A DNA stretch of 64,000 bases from Paraprevotella xylaniphila YIT 11841. Its GTDB lineage: Bacteria > Bacteroidota > Bacteroidia > Bacteroidales > Bacteroidaceae. Below, in pieces: positions 47,001 through 58,479 of the stretch (position 1 is the first letter of the stretch; the number at the start of each line of letters is the position of its first letter). The position numbers and the translations under genes are program-made. The stretch spans positions 1 through 64,000 of the forward strand of contig NZ_GL883880.1 in NCBI RefSeq assembly GCF_000205165.1. Reading direction: 5' to 3'. The notes below the pieces were generated by a model. The model ran no database searches. It saw only the letters and a list, made by a program, of their open reading frames with translations, and had not been told where the DNA came from.

Positions 47001-48208
47001 ATAAGATGCTCAACAACCTGCTTTCCAATGCCTTCAAATTCACCTCCGCGCACGGACAGGTACGGGTCACGCTGGAGAAGGTATCGGAAGACGGACGGCC
47101 GTATGCGGCGGTCAGGGTGGAAGACACCGGATGCGGCATTGCGGAAAAGGATTTGCCCTTCGTTTTCGACCGTTTCTATCAGACAGCCACGGAGGGACAA
47201 CCGGCCGGGCAAGGCAGCGGCATAGGTCTCCATCTGGTGCGCGAGTACGCCAAACTGCATGAAGGAAAGGTCACGGTGGAAAGTCGGACGGGAGAAGGCA
47301 CGGCCTTCACCCTGTATATCCCGACCGACCTGCATGGCGGAGGGGCGGCACCTGCGGCAGAAGAAAAGGCGGAATACCGGGACGAAGAGAGCGAAATCCA
47401 CGACATGCCGCCCACGGAGACGGGAAGGAAGAAGATTCTGGTGGTGGAGGACCACGACGAATTCCGTCATTTCCTGGTGGAGCAACTGCAAAAGGACTTT
47501 TGTGTGGTGGAAGCGCGAGACGGCGTGGAGGGCGAACTGGCGGCACGGACGGAGTTGCCGGACTTGATTGTGTCCGACCTGATGATGCCCCGCATGGACG
47601 GCATGGAACTGTGCCGCAGGCTGAAAGGCGACATACAGACCTCACATATCCCGTTCATCCTGCTTACGGCCCGCAGCTCCGATGATTCGCGCATCGGGGG
47701 ATACGAAGCAGGGGCGGATTCTTATATCTCGAAACCGTTCAACTGGGAAATGCTGCAAGTGCGCATCCGTCAACTCATCGAGCAGAAAGAACGGCGGCAA
47801 AAGATGTTCCGCAAGTCCATCGACGTGTCTTTCGAGGCCATCACCACGACTTCGATAGACGAGAAGCTGATGGAGAAAGCCTTGGAATCCGTCAAGAAGA
47901 ACATCAGCAATCCGGAATATTCCGTGGGCGACCTGAGCTTGGACGTGGGGATGAGCAAGACCCAGTTGAACCGCAAAATGCAGGCCATTGTCAACGTCAC
48001 GCCCTTGCAGTTCATCCGTTCCATCCGGTTGAAACGGGCAGCCCAGTTGCTGAAGGCCACCACATGCAGCGTGAACGAAATAGCGGACCTCACGGGATTC
48101 AACACCATCAAGTATTTCAACCTGCATTTCAAGGAAGAGTTCGGCATGACACCGACACAGTTCAGGGAAAAAGAAGGAAAGGCGCAAAATGACGTAACAA
48201 TCGGCTGA
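44096..48208 (+). CDS. hybrid two-component system sensor/regulator (HTCS)
   Basis: A 1370-residue one-polypeptide sensor and regulator of a glycan locus. Signal region 1-28, then a periplasmic sensor of beta-propeller repeats (WVGT-type Reg_prop motifs such as DKDGNVWVGTSKSGL, DRNGGIWVGT, DSEGRYWAS) and a Y_Y_Y domain (about 720-795). A TM helix is at about 800-822. Cytoplasmic parts follow: HisKA (FFTNISHEFRTPLTLI; phospho-His), HATPase (LLSNAFKFT, VEDTGCGIA), a receiver domain at about 1110 (acceptor Asp in LIVSDLMMPRMDG), and an AraC-type HTH at about 1270-1365. It probably senses an oligosaccharide in the periplasm and activates the adjacent lyase and the GH operon. The ligand is unknown. 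Confidence 0.96.
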   Translation: MDTVKLKVNFQALWFIVPTLFLFFASCLHAQDRQYKFRLIDASDGLSDGQIRSLTMTEEGCIAIKTGFILNIYNGATFDRFPYDKTRKYTWAYDRPPKEYYDREGRMWLKELGYLLLLDMKSGQYDYSVSEVLASMGIDRRLKNLFIDDYRNYWFVTEDNTVSFYDVEQGRLRTIEDGGSEFTRQHGVPVEMAQYKNLCWIVYESGLIRCWDYSSSEFVSQETRFLHAINRLTDRIYLHPDAQGNIWLMYNNGLFFYNRMERTWREACGISGLSNFFTCMDLDKDGNVWVGTSKSGLRIIDARTFKVTTLPTLELTDGGTLENDIYTVFSDRNGGIWVGTLFQGLCYYHPSMQKFSLGHTVKRYSSVTNESIRCFLEDGDGNILVGGAFGLFRFRPSTGEMEQMFKAEPNDICLSVFKDKGGRIWVGTFLHGFYCIEDGQVRNLLRSTVNWEQDPNQNISRALYEDSEGRYWASVTGGVGRFNPVTGKITYMLHDRHPELRSYAVVHAFYPVDGHTFAALGNSGIYYYDTQKDSVWIPDFLKEQRYADTKYFCMLKDRHGVEWFGTEDGILVFDPRRKEATVLTESDGLPNNAVTALLEDNEGTVWASTLNGLCKIASRDDRNGKGFSVVSYGETDGLQGGKFYENAALKTRSGLLFFGGAHGFNYFNPSEIRYDRSDNHPVFTRFYLFNHPLKVNETYNGHVILTQTADQTSEVRLRHDENFIMIEFSGLNYVNPSHTYYKYKLMNYDKEWNEVVANGSGRATYTGLQPGEYKFVAYTANGDKIWGKTPAEITIVIAPPFWATAWAIAVYVVLAAGLMVWSWRRFRRRAQLKIRMAQEANERKQREELDQMKFRFFTNISHEFRTPLTLILTPLGALIHDTGEPELKKKLEPIYNNARRLLNLVNQLLDFRKLEMKGERLRLKMNDMVFFLEEAVRQFTDLAASREIELSFEPKVERLFMNYDSDKMYKMLNNLLSNAFKFTSAHGQVRVTLEKVSEDGRPYAAVRVEDTGCGIAEKDLPFVFDRFYQTATEGQPAGQGSGIGLHLVREYAKLHEGKVTVESRTGEGTAFTLYIPTDLHGGGAAPAAEEKAEYRDEESEIHDMPPTETGRKKILVVEDHDEFRHFLVEQLQKDFCVVEARDGVEGELAARTELPDLIVSDLMMPRMDGMELCRRLKGDIQTSHIPFILLTARSSDDSRIGGYEAGADSYISKPFNWEMLQVRIRQLIEQKERRQKMFRKSIDVSFEAITTTSIDEKLMEKALESVKKNISNPEYSVGDLSLDVGMSKTQLNRKMQAIVNVTPLQFIRSIRLKRAAQLLKATTCSVNEIADLTGFNTIKYFNLHFKEEFGMTPTQFREKEGKAQNDVTIG

Positions 48209-48239
48209 AATCATCCCATTCCGTCGCCTGCCTTTAGGC

Positions 48240-48247
48240 TACTTTTG
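48240..48247 (+). promoter_or_regulatory. -7 element of the ECF sigma gene
   Basis: TACTTTTG, 23 bp before the ATG at 48271; an in-frame GTG at 48247 lies on its last base and is not the start. Confidence 0.6.
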
Positions 48248-48270
48248 TGGTAGAAATCAAACGATGTGCC

Positions 48271-48792
48271 ATGGAAGCAAGAAACGACGAAAAAGGACTG
48301 GCCGCGTGTTACGTACGGCAGAAGGAGGCTTTGAAGCATTATATCGCATCCCGCATCGACCGCCCCGACGAGGCGGAAGACGTGGTGCAGGATGTGTTTG
48401 AGAGACTGTGGAAGCATAAGGATTTCATAAGTCCGGAGGCTGTGGTGTCCCTGGCTTACAAGGTGGCACGTAACCTGATGGCCGACCGCCAACGAAGATA
48501 CCGCAAGGAAAATGACGTGTGGGGCGAACTGTTTTACACGCAGGAGGCCTTGCAAGACACGACGGAGGAAAAAGTATCTTTCAAGGAATTGAAACTGATG
48601 TTCGACCGTTTGGTGTTTGCCCTGCCGGAAAAGCGGCGCAAGGCGTATTGCCTGTCCTTTTTTGAAAACCTCACCCCTTCCGAGATCGCCCGTGAATTGT
48701 CTGTTTCAAAGCGTACGGTGGAACAGCATATCTTATTGGCACGCAAGGATATTAAGACGCAGTTGCAAAAGGAATACTTCAGATATGGGTGA
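48271..48792 (+). CDS. RNA polymerase sigma-70 family factor, ECF type
   Basis: A 173-residue sigma factor of the extracytoplasmic-function type. The sigma2 region is at about 15-80 (IDRPDEAEDVVQDVFERLWKHK, then LAYKVARNLMADRQRR) and the sigma4 region at about 110-165 (ALPEKRRKAYCLSFFENLTPSEIARELSVSKRTVEQHILLARK). Similar sigma factors in Bacteroidetes are usually paired with a FecR-type anti-sigma and a SusC-like transporter. Neither is next to this gene, so it is an orphan in this window. It starts 63 bp after the HTCS stop codon, with its own -7 element between them, and ends at a small hairpin terminator. Confidence 0.9.
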   Translation: MEARNDEKGLAACYVRQKEALKHYIASRIDRPDEAEDVVQDVFERLWKHKDFISPEAVVSLAYKVARNLMADRQRRYRKENDVWGELFYTQEALQDTTEEKVSFKELKLMFDRLVFALPEKRRKAYCLSFFENLTPSEIARELSVSKRTVEQHILLARKDIKTQLQKEYFRYG

Positions 48793-48837
48793 AGCGTTTT
48801 GAGGGACTTACATTTATACGTTTTAGAGGACTTTAAG

Positions 48838-48857
48838 CTGTCAAAAAGACAGTTTTT
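48838..48857 (+). terminator. small terminator after the ECF sigma gene
   Basis: CTGTC-AAAAA-GACAG followed by five T, 46 bp past the stop codon. Confidence 0.6.
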
Positions 48858-48976
48858 CCGGAATCCCCGTATTTCAAGAATAAGGGAAAAAGGGCTTTTC
48901 AGGTCTTTTTTCTGTATATTTATACGGTATAAATGCAATATTATGGCATAAATCCTGCATATTCGTGTGTTTTTCT

Positions 48977-49024
48977 CAGCCGAACGGTAAATCGTTCAGC
49001 TGAAAGCGATTTTTCATTCTCAGC
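48977..49024. repeat. palindromic intergenic repeat, copy C (degenerate)
   Basis: CTCAGC at both ends, an AACGGTAAATCGTT core and a central TTCAGCTGAA palindrome. GATTTTTCATTCTCAG (49008-49023) is identical to the copy A element on the opposite strand. The arms are more decayed than in copies A and B. Confidence 0.65.
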
Positions 49025-49258
49025 ATGTTGTGTGCCCAAACTCTTCCGAAAGGGGAATCCGGAGGCTGAAAGAGGCAGGAAAATGCCCTTTGAGGGGGCT
49101 TCAGACGCTATCTGAAGAAAATCCGTCTCGCAAAAACGGAATCAAAGTGTTCTGGATATTCGCGTCCGGCTGACAGGCCGACCGCTTCCTTCCGCATCTA
49201 TTTCCTTGCTGCCGGACAGAAAGAAAGTAAAAACAAGTCTATGCTTACAGCAAGTTAA

Positions 49259-49340
49259 AATCCCACCCTCGCGAGAATGCCTTATTTATTTCCGGCTTCG
49301 GACCAAAGGGCAAATACGCGATTCTCGTAAGGGTGGGATT
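49259..49340. repeat. 20-bp inverted repeat with 42-bp loop near the GH51 3' end
   Basis: AATCCCACCCTCGCGAGAAT pairs with ATTCTCGTAAGGGTGGGATT (18 of 20 bases). On the minus strand it ends in GGGATTTTAAC, so it may terminate the GH51 transcript; a mobile-element end is an alternative. Confidence 0.6.
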
Positions 49341-49390
49341 GACAGATTGACAAAACGATAAAATGATTATCCCTTTCGTTATCGAGACAT

Positions 49391-51889
49391 CTACTTACAT
49401 TCGCGTTTTATCCTGATAACCGTGAAGGAATAGGCCGGCATTTCATAGGGGAACTTCTCCCCTATTTCCATTGCGCTTTCCACCGGTACGGCATCCTTGT
49501 CGGACGGGCGACCCGAAAGGACGGTCTTCTGCCCTACGGCTTGATGTCCGGCCAACGACGGGATTTCCATGTCCGCCTTGACCGCCACCGGAAGCAGGTT
49601 CACCAATTTCACGACAAGGTCGCCGCTTTCACCGTCCTTCACCACGGAAACGCCCACTCGGCTGCGCACATCATGCCTCCGGTTGTCCACCGTCAGCGTG
49701 GAGGGCAGGTATTCGCTTCCGGTGTTCTGTCCGTACATCTTTTGCACGTAGTAGTCCACAGTGGGTTTCACTTCCGTGTTGTTGAAGTAAATCAAGTCCG
49801 GCCTCCACTGCGTATGCCCCTCCTTGGCCAAGAGCGGAGCGTATGATGTCATGCTCACCACATCGCCGTTGCGCTCCACCGAAGTCAGGAACAAGGCAGC
49901 CGCCAAGGCCGTTTCGATATTGCTCGGCCGTCCCGGGGCATGGGCCGCATACTCTCCCAGATAGACCTTGGACTTGTTGCGGTCGTAGTGGTCGTAGTAA
50001 TCTTGGTTGTAAATGAACCATCCCGGCGTATTGTAATTATGCTCGTCCACCATGGGCAGTTTCAAACGGTCGGCCAAAGCCCATCCTTCCTCATAGTCCG
50101 TGCCTTCGCTGAAAGGCCCCGTCGTGCCGATGACCGTGATTTCGGGATATTTTTCCCGGATGGCCTCATAAATCATCGTAAACCGTTCCGTAAACACGCG
50201 GCTGATGAGGTCTTCGTTGCCCAAACCTATATATTTCAGGTTGAACGGTTCGGGATGTCCGGCCTTGGCCCGTTCGCGTCCCCATCGTGTGGTCTTGGCA
50301 TCGCCGTTGGCGTATTCTATCAAGTCCAACACGTCCTGCACATATTGCCCCATCTCTTCCATCGGGATACCGCCCTGCTGTCCAAGGCTCGTCACAATGT
50401 CCTTGGAATGATGGCTCGGTCCTCCGATGCCTGAGTTCTGGCAGGGCACGCCTGCCGCCACGACCGGTAACGGTTCGGCACCGATGTCCTCGCAGAACTG
50501 GAAATACTCGAAGTAGCCCAAACCGCGCGTCTGGTGGTAGCGCCAGATGTTGGCCGCAGGCTTGCGGGCTTCCAACGGGCCGATGGTTTCTTTCCAATGA
50601 TAGATGTTGTCCACCCCGTCCCCATGGGCCAAGCATCCACCGGGGAAGCGGACGAAGCGCGGACGGATGTCGGCAATGGCCTGAGCCAGGTCGGCACGCA
50701 ACCCGTTCTTCCGTCCCTTGAACGTCTTTTGCGGGAACAGTGAAATCATGTCGAGGGCATACCGTCCGGCAGACTGCGGGATGATGACGAGCCGGGCCTG
50801 CGCGACGGTGGCCGTGGCTTTCAGCACGGCTTCCCGTTTTTTCCAGGTTTTGGAGGACAACTTGACGGTGGTCTCGGCCACGGTCTTTCCCTGTGGGTCG
50901 ACCAGACGCACCACGGTCTTTCCACCTCCCTTTCCGTCCGGCGTACGGGCGAAAAGCGAAAAGTCGTACTTCTCGCCTTCATTCACCGCAATGCCGTCGA
51001 ATCCCGTATTTGTGAAGCTGCCGTCGGGCTGCGCCACGTCGAGCACGGCGTAATGGGGATTGTTGGGATGAACGGGCTGTTCCGTGGACACGTCAAATGT
51101 CATGCTCTTGCCTTCCACCCTCCATGCGTAGCGGCTGTTCCAGTTCTTGTCCTTGTTACCATCGGTTTCGGAGTACTCGAAATCCCGGTTCTGCACCAGT
51201 TCGGCATACAGTCCACCGTCGGCTGCATAATTCAAGTCTTCAAAGAACACACCAATCAAGTCCTCACTGATGGGCTTTGCCCGGCCTTCGTCCACGGTAA
51301 TCCGCGCACTGACCGTTTGCAGTCCGGCAAACCGGGCCGCGTCATGTTCTGCACGTTCCCCGCGTTGGGCGTTGAGGGCAGAACGATATACGCCATGCCG
51401 TTCCAATCCTTTCACTATGCCGTACGGCACCTTCAGTGCAAATCCCGCGATAGTCTTGTCGCCCACTTGCATGGTGTCTGCCACCGGCATACGTGCGTTT
51501 TTCACCTCATGGCGCGATTTCTCGTCTGCCATGAAAAACTCTTGAGGTTTCCACCGTATCAAGTCTGTTGAAGAAGAACTGCCCATCGCGCTGCCGTCCG
51601 GGGTCAAATCCCAGAAGCAATGCCACCGCCCGTCCGTCCGGTCCTGTACCAACTGCGGGCGGTACACGTGTTTCCAAGGACCGAAGTCGCATTTCAGGAA
51701 CACCATGCCTCCGGCCACGTCGTGCCATTGCTCGCGATCCGTGCTCCATACAAGTTGCATGCCGCGCCGCCCGTTGTCGTTCACCGTAGGATACGGAAAA
51801 ACATACACGGAGTCCGGTTGTGCCGCCCACGTAGGGACAACAAAAAGATTGACAAAAGCAATACTTAAATAAATATTATTAAAATTCAT
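49391..51889 (-). CDS. alpha-L-arabinofuranosidase, GH51, with N-terminal partial propeller
   Basis: An 832-residue secreted enzyme that removes arabinofuranosyl groups from arabinan or arabinoxylan. Signal peptide 1-22. Residues 25-185 look like half of a GH43/GH32 five-bladed propeller (MQLVWSTDREQWHDVAGG, RPQLVQDRTDGRWHCFWD, WKPQEF). Residues about 195-390 are a CBM4_9-like sandwich, and about 400-832 the GH51 barrel with the acid/base Glu in IGLGNEDLI (about 557), the nucleophile Glu in VYLGEYAAH (about 643), and the C-terminal beta domain. It is the last gene of the binder-GH43-GH2-GH51 run, 29 bp after the GH2 gene. The partial propeller probably lacks a catalytic site of its own. Confidence 0.93.
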   Translation of the reverse strand: MNFNNIYLSIAFVNLFVVPTWAAQPDSVYVFPYPTVNDNGRRGMQLVWSTDREQWHDVAGGMVFLKCDFGPWKHVYRPQLVQDRTDGRWHCFWDLTPDGSAMGSSSSTDLIRWKPQEFFMADEKSRHEVKNARMPVADTMQVGDKTIAGFALKVPYGIVKGLERHGVYRSALNAQRGERAEHDAARFAGLQTVSARITVDEGRAKPISEDLIGVFFEDLNYAADGGLYAELVQNRDFEYSETDGNKDKNWNSRYAWRVEGKSMTFDVSTEQPVHPNNPHYAVLDVAQPDGSFTNTGFDGIAVNEGEKYDFSLFARTPDGKGGGKTVVRLVDPQGKTVAETTVKLSSKTWKKREAVLKATATVAQARLVIIPQSAGRYALDMISLFPQKTFKGRKNGLRADLAQAIADIRPRFVRFPGGCLAHGDGVDNIYHWKETIGPLEARKPAANIWRYHQTRGLGYFEYFQFCEDIGAEPLPVVAAGVPCQNSGIGGPSHHSKDIVTSLGQQGGIPMEEMGQYVQDVLDLIEYANGDAKTTRWGRERAKAGHPEPFNLKYIGLGNEDLISRVFTERFTMIYEAIREKYPEITVIGTTGPFSEGTDYEEGWALADRLKLPMVDEHNYNTPGWFIYNQDYYDHYDRNKSKVYLGEYAAHAPGRPSNIETALAAALFLTSVERNGDVVSMTSYAPLLAKEGHTQWRPDLIYFNNTEVKPTVDYYVQKMYGQNTGSEYLPSTLTVDNRRHDVRSRVGVSVVKDGESGDLVVKLVNLLPVAVKADMEIPSLAGHQAVGQKTVLSGRPSDKDAVPVESAMEIGEKFPYEMPAYSFTVIRIKRECK

Positions 51890-51918
51890 GTTGACTGCAC
51901 ATTATGATATTTTTCTTC

Positions 51919-55313
<3,395 letters not shown>

Positions 55314-58300
55314 CTACGGGTCAATCGGGCCGACAGGAGACTTGGAGCGTACGTAACGGACTTCGTAGTCCGCGCTCCGCGTATCGTTTTTAGACCATGT
55401 GAAATAATAGTAACCGTCGCGGTAGAATACATAGGGGGCTTCACTGTAATGCCGGTCGTTGTCGATGTGTATCTTCGTGGTGTTCGGTTTGACGGATGCC
55501 ATGTCGTCATTGAGTTCACACACGGCCATGTAATAGTTGCCCCAGTACAAATAAGTCTTGCCGCTCACGGGGTCAGTGAAAACGTCCGGGTCGATGTTCT
55601 GCCCGCGTTTCATTCCGCAGGGTCGTTCGCGGCTTATCAACGGTTTTCCGCTATCACGGAACGGCCCTTCCGGACGGTCGCCCACAGCCACTCCGATTTG
55701 CCGTTCTGCCGTATAGTAAAAGTAATATTTGTAACTGCCGTCTGTCTGCTTTTTCTCTATGATGCAAGGTGCCCATGCGTTCTTTTTCGCCCAAGACACG
55801 TTTCTCAAATCCAAGACGACGCGTTCTTCTTTCCAAGTTTTCAAGTCGGCAGACGAGAAAGCCTTGAAACTCGTGCCGCCCCAATTCGGAATACCATCCG
55901 TCGTGGGATAAATGTAATATTTCTTAGTCTGTTCGGAATACAGCACTTCCGGGTCTGCATAATAACCGGAGAACAGGGGATTTTTCTGTATGGATGCCGT
56001 GGAGACATATTTCCGTTTGTTCTTCTGCCAGTAAGCTTCAAGCTTGTCGGCCTCTTCTGCGGTCAGATGTACCACAGCCCCATGCTTGGGCGCGTTGAAA
56101 TTTGTGGATTTCATTACGCCTTCGTTGAAACGTCCTAGATTCTTGAACGTGATGAAGTCCGAAGTTTCGGTAAAGGCGAAATTGTGCGGCGTGATGCTGT
56201 ATACGTCGTACATCAGCACCCATTTGTCCTCTCCGAGGCGTTTCCATACCGTGGGAGCCTCACAAGATTTCGGTTCAAAGTCGTACCAACGCGGATCGTA
56301 TTCGTAGCCTCCGTTGATACGATCGGAAACAGCCTGCTTGATACCCGGCTGTCCGTCGTGCGCCACGTAGAAAAGATGGTACTTGTCCCCTACCTTGGTG
56401 ATGTCGCCGTCGATGGCCGAAACCGTTTCGTCCGGGTATTCGTAAAGCAGTTGGGGCAGGCTCTCGATACGGTCGAAATCATCGTTCACATACACGTAAT
56501 ACAGTTTGTTGCGTTCGTTGCGGAAGCGCATGGTGTAGGAAATCATCAGTTTGCCCGCCCGTTCATCGTAGGCAATTTCAGGTGCCCATGCGCAACCTAT
56601 TTCACTCAATCCGGCTGTCAGTTGGTCGAAACGGACGTTGGCGCGTTTCCAGTTCACCAAGTCCCACGACTTCATCAGCACCAGCCCCTTGTTGTTTCCC
56701 CAACCGTACATGTTGCGGTCGCGCTCCCACTCCGTTTCGCGGAAACCGTCACGACGGGCAAATACGTGGAGGTCGGTCATGGCCAAATAGAATGCACCAT
56801 CCGGGCCACGATAGATATAAGGGTCGCGTATCCCTCTTTGGTAAGCAATCGTATCACCGGCTAAGACAGGTTCCCCGTCGTTCAGGGCCGTGAACGTGTA
56901 TCCGTCGCGGCTCAATGCCATGTAGAGCCCGTGCGTTTCGTCCTTGTGGAACACCATCAGGTAGGCACTCAAGTCTTTTTCCTGCGGAACGGCGTTTTTA
57001 TAACGGAACCGGTGGAAAGCCGCTTCACCCTTCCCAATGGAAACCAAGCCTATACGCAAGGCATAGAAACCCTTGTAGGCGTTGTGGTGCATGCCGGACA
57101 CATCGATGCCTTCGGCCAATGTGGTCCATTCCTTTCCGGCCTTTCCAACCAAAATGGAGACGTGGTTGCCTTGGTTCTTTATTCGCACCGTGAACTGTCT
57201 GCCTAACGTGTTGGGCATTTCTGTCTTTTGTCCGGCGTGCCGGTAGATAGTGAATGTCTTGCCGTCCGATACCAGTCCAGCGTATGCTTTTTCGCTATAA
57301 TAAAGCAGGAGTCCGGCTGTATTGTTTTTCCCGACCGTGACTTCAACTTGTGTTTCATAATTCTTGTCTTCCGCAGTAGCGAGCAACAGTCGGCCGTCTG
57401 CTGGAGTCTTGCCTTTGGCTTTCAGCCGCAATGTCCGGTTTTCGAGGGTCACGGCTTTCGGGGCATATTCTTTCCAGAACGTCCATTGTAAGCCCAATAC
57501 CTTCCCCTTGAAGTCATCGGAAAGTTCCAGGCCGTGAGGGATGGGAGCCTCAGTCTTGGGAAGCGTGCCTGTGGATTTGGCACGGCACCATCCGTCTGGC
57601 GTCCACTCGATCGGTTCGATAAGGGTTTGCCGTCCCAACGTATGGTAGCCTTTGGCGTATGCGTGGTACACCACCCACCAGTTTCCGTTTACGTCGTCTA
57701 TCAGTGTGCCGTGCCCTTTAGACCACCAGCTTTCCCTTTCACTGTAAGTATGCACCAACGGGTTGAACGGAGAGTTTTCCCACGGTCCGAGTACGCTTTT
57801 CGAGCGTGCCGTCACGACCATGTGACTGGTGCCCGGTCCGGCAGTTCCGCCTTCGGCCGACGTGAGGTAATAATACCCGTTGTGGTAGTTCAGTTTCGGG
57901 GATTCCAGATACATGCCTTCTGTTCGCCAGTTCCGGGGATAGGGCCAACCGTCGTAGACCTTTTTTACCTCGCCCACCGTAGACAGACCGTCATCGGAGA
58001 GTTGCACGACTTTGCCTTCGGAGAGATACAGGTAACGTTTTCCCTCAGCATCGGCCACATGTCCGGGGTCGATGCCTTTCACCTTTAAATCTATAGGTGT
58101 GCTCCACGGCCCACGGATGTCATCTGCCCATATCACCCAATTCGTCCCTGCGGCCGGATAATAGATATAATACCTATTATTGTATTTCACCAAATCCGGT
58201 GCCATGGCCGAGCCTTCCCATTGTGCCATGGCACGGCATACCGGTTCCCAATGTTCCAAGTCTTGGGAATGCCAGATCAGGAAGCCCGGCGCATAATAAA

Positions 58301-58448
58301 AAGGAGAATGCGTCATGTAGTAATCCTTCCCGTCGCGCAAGATGGAGGGATCGGGATAGTCTCCGGCAAGGATGACTTTGGGAAAGTCCTTCGCTGACGA
58401 ATTCCATACCATGAGAAAGAACAGGAACAATGAAATAACTTTTTTCAT
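55314..58448 (-). CDS. three-domain GH43 glycosidase, truncated by an in-frame TAG
   Basis: The gene would encode about 1120 residues, but TAG at 55314-55316 stops it after 1044. Signal peptide 1-19. Domain 1 (20-310) is GH43 with base Asp D33 (YPDPS) and acid Glu in MYLESPKL, followed by a beta-sandwich (315-500). Domain 2 (515-800) has IRDPY, WAPEI and CEAPTVW. Domain 3 (835 on) has YYADPEV, NIDPDVF and YSEAPYV. Xylosidase or arabinofuranosidase activity is likely. It follows the duplicated binder by 31 bp and precedes GH2 by 44 bp. TAG ends other genes here normally (yigZ, LptF/G, permease), so codon reassignment is unlikely; this is a recent nonsense change or a base error. Confidence 0.88.
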   Translation of the reverse strand: MKKVISLFLFFLMVWNSSAKDFPKVILAGDYPDPSILRDGKDYYMTHSPFYYAPGFLIWHSQDLEHWEPVCRAMAQWEGSAMAPDLVKYNNRYYIYYPAAGTNWVIWADDIRGPWSTPIDLKVKGIDPGHVADAEGKRYLYLSEGKVVQLSDDGLSTVGEVKKVYDGWPYPRNWRTEGMYLESPKLNYHNGYYYLTSAEGGTAGPGTSHMVVTARSKSVLGPWENSPFNPLVHTYSERESWWSKGHGTLIDDVNGNWWVVYHAYAKGYHTLGRQTLIEPIEWTPDGWCRAKSTGTLPKTEAPIPHGLELSDDFKGKVLGLQWTFWKEYAPKAVTLENRTLRLKAKGKTPADGRLLLATAEDKNYETQVEVTVGKNNTAGLLLYYSEKAYAGLVSDGKTFTIYRHAGQKTEMPNTLGRQFTVRIKNQGNHVSILVGKAGKEWTTLAEGIDVSGMHHNAYKGFYALRIGLVSIGKGEAAFHRFRYKNAVPQEKDLSAYLMVFHKDETHGLYMALSRDGYTFTALNDGEPVLAGDTIAYQRGIRDPYIYRGPDGAFYLAMTDLHVFARRDGFRETEWERDRNMYGWGNNKGLVLMKSWDLVNWKRANVRFDQLTAGLSEIGCAWAPEIAYDERAGKLMISYTMRFRNERNKLYYVYVNDDFDRIESLPQLLYEYPDETVSAIDGDITKVGDKYHLFYVAHDGQPGIKQAVSDRINGGYEYDPRWYDFEPKSCEAPTVWKRLGEDKWVLMYDVYSITPHNFAFTETSDFITFKNLGRFNEGVMKSTNFNAPKHGAVVHLTAEEADKLEAYWQKNKRKYVSTASIQKNPLFSGYYADPEVLYSEQTKKYYIYPTTDGIPNWGGTSFKAFSSADLKTWKEERVVLDLRNVSWAKKNAWAPCIIEKKQTDGSYKYYFYYTAERQIGVAVGDRPEGPFRDSGKPLISRERPCGMKRGQNIDPDVFTDPVSGKTYLYWGNYYMAVCELNDDMASVKPNTTKIHIDNDRHYSEAPYVFYRDGYYYFTWSKNDTRSADYEVRYVRSKSPVGPIDP

Positions 58449-58479
58449 AAAATCATGTTTGGGTTTGTGATGTGATACA

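Larger units (their letters stand above)
48793..49390. other. 598-bp gap between converging sigma and GH51 genes
   Basis: It holds the sigma terminator, a palindrome ATTTATAC-G-GTATAAAT (48918-48934), repeat copy C (48977-49024) and a long-loop inverted repeat (49259-49340). No gene is evident: short open frames there lack a family match and a promoter. Confidence 0.6.

Noticed and set aside
46280-47491. 403-residue open frame opposite the HTCS gene
   Set aside because: Antisense to the kinase domains; composition is that of a shadow frame.
48812-48934. ATTTATACG repeated at 48812 and 48918 as an ECF target
   Set aside because: Only two short AT-rich copies, lying downstream of the sigma gene with no gene to control.
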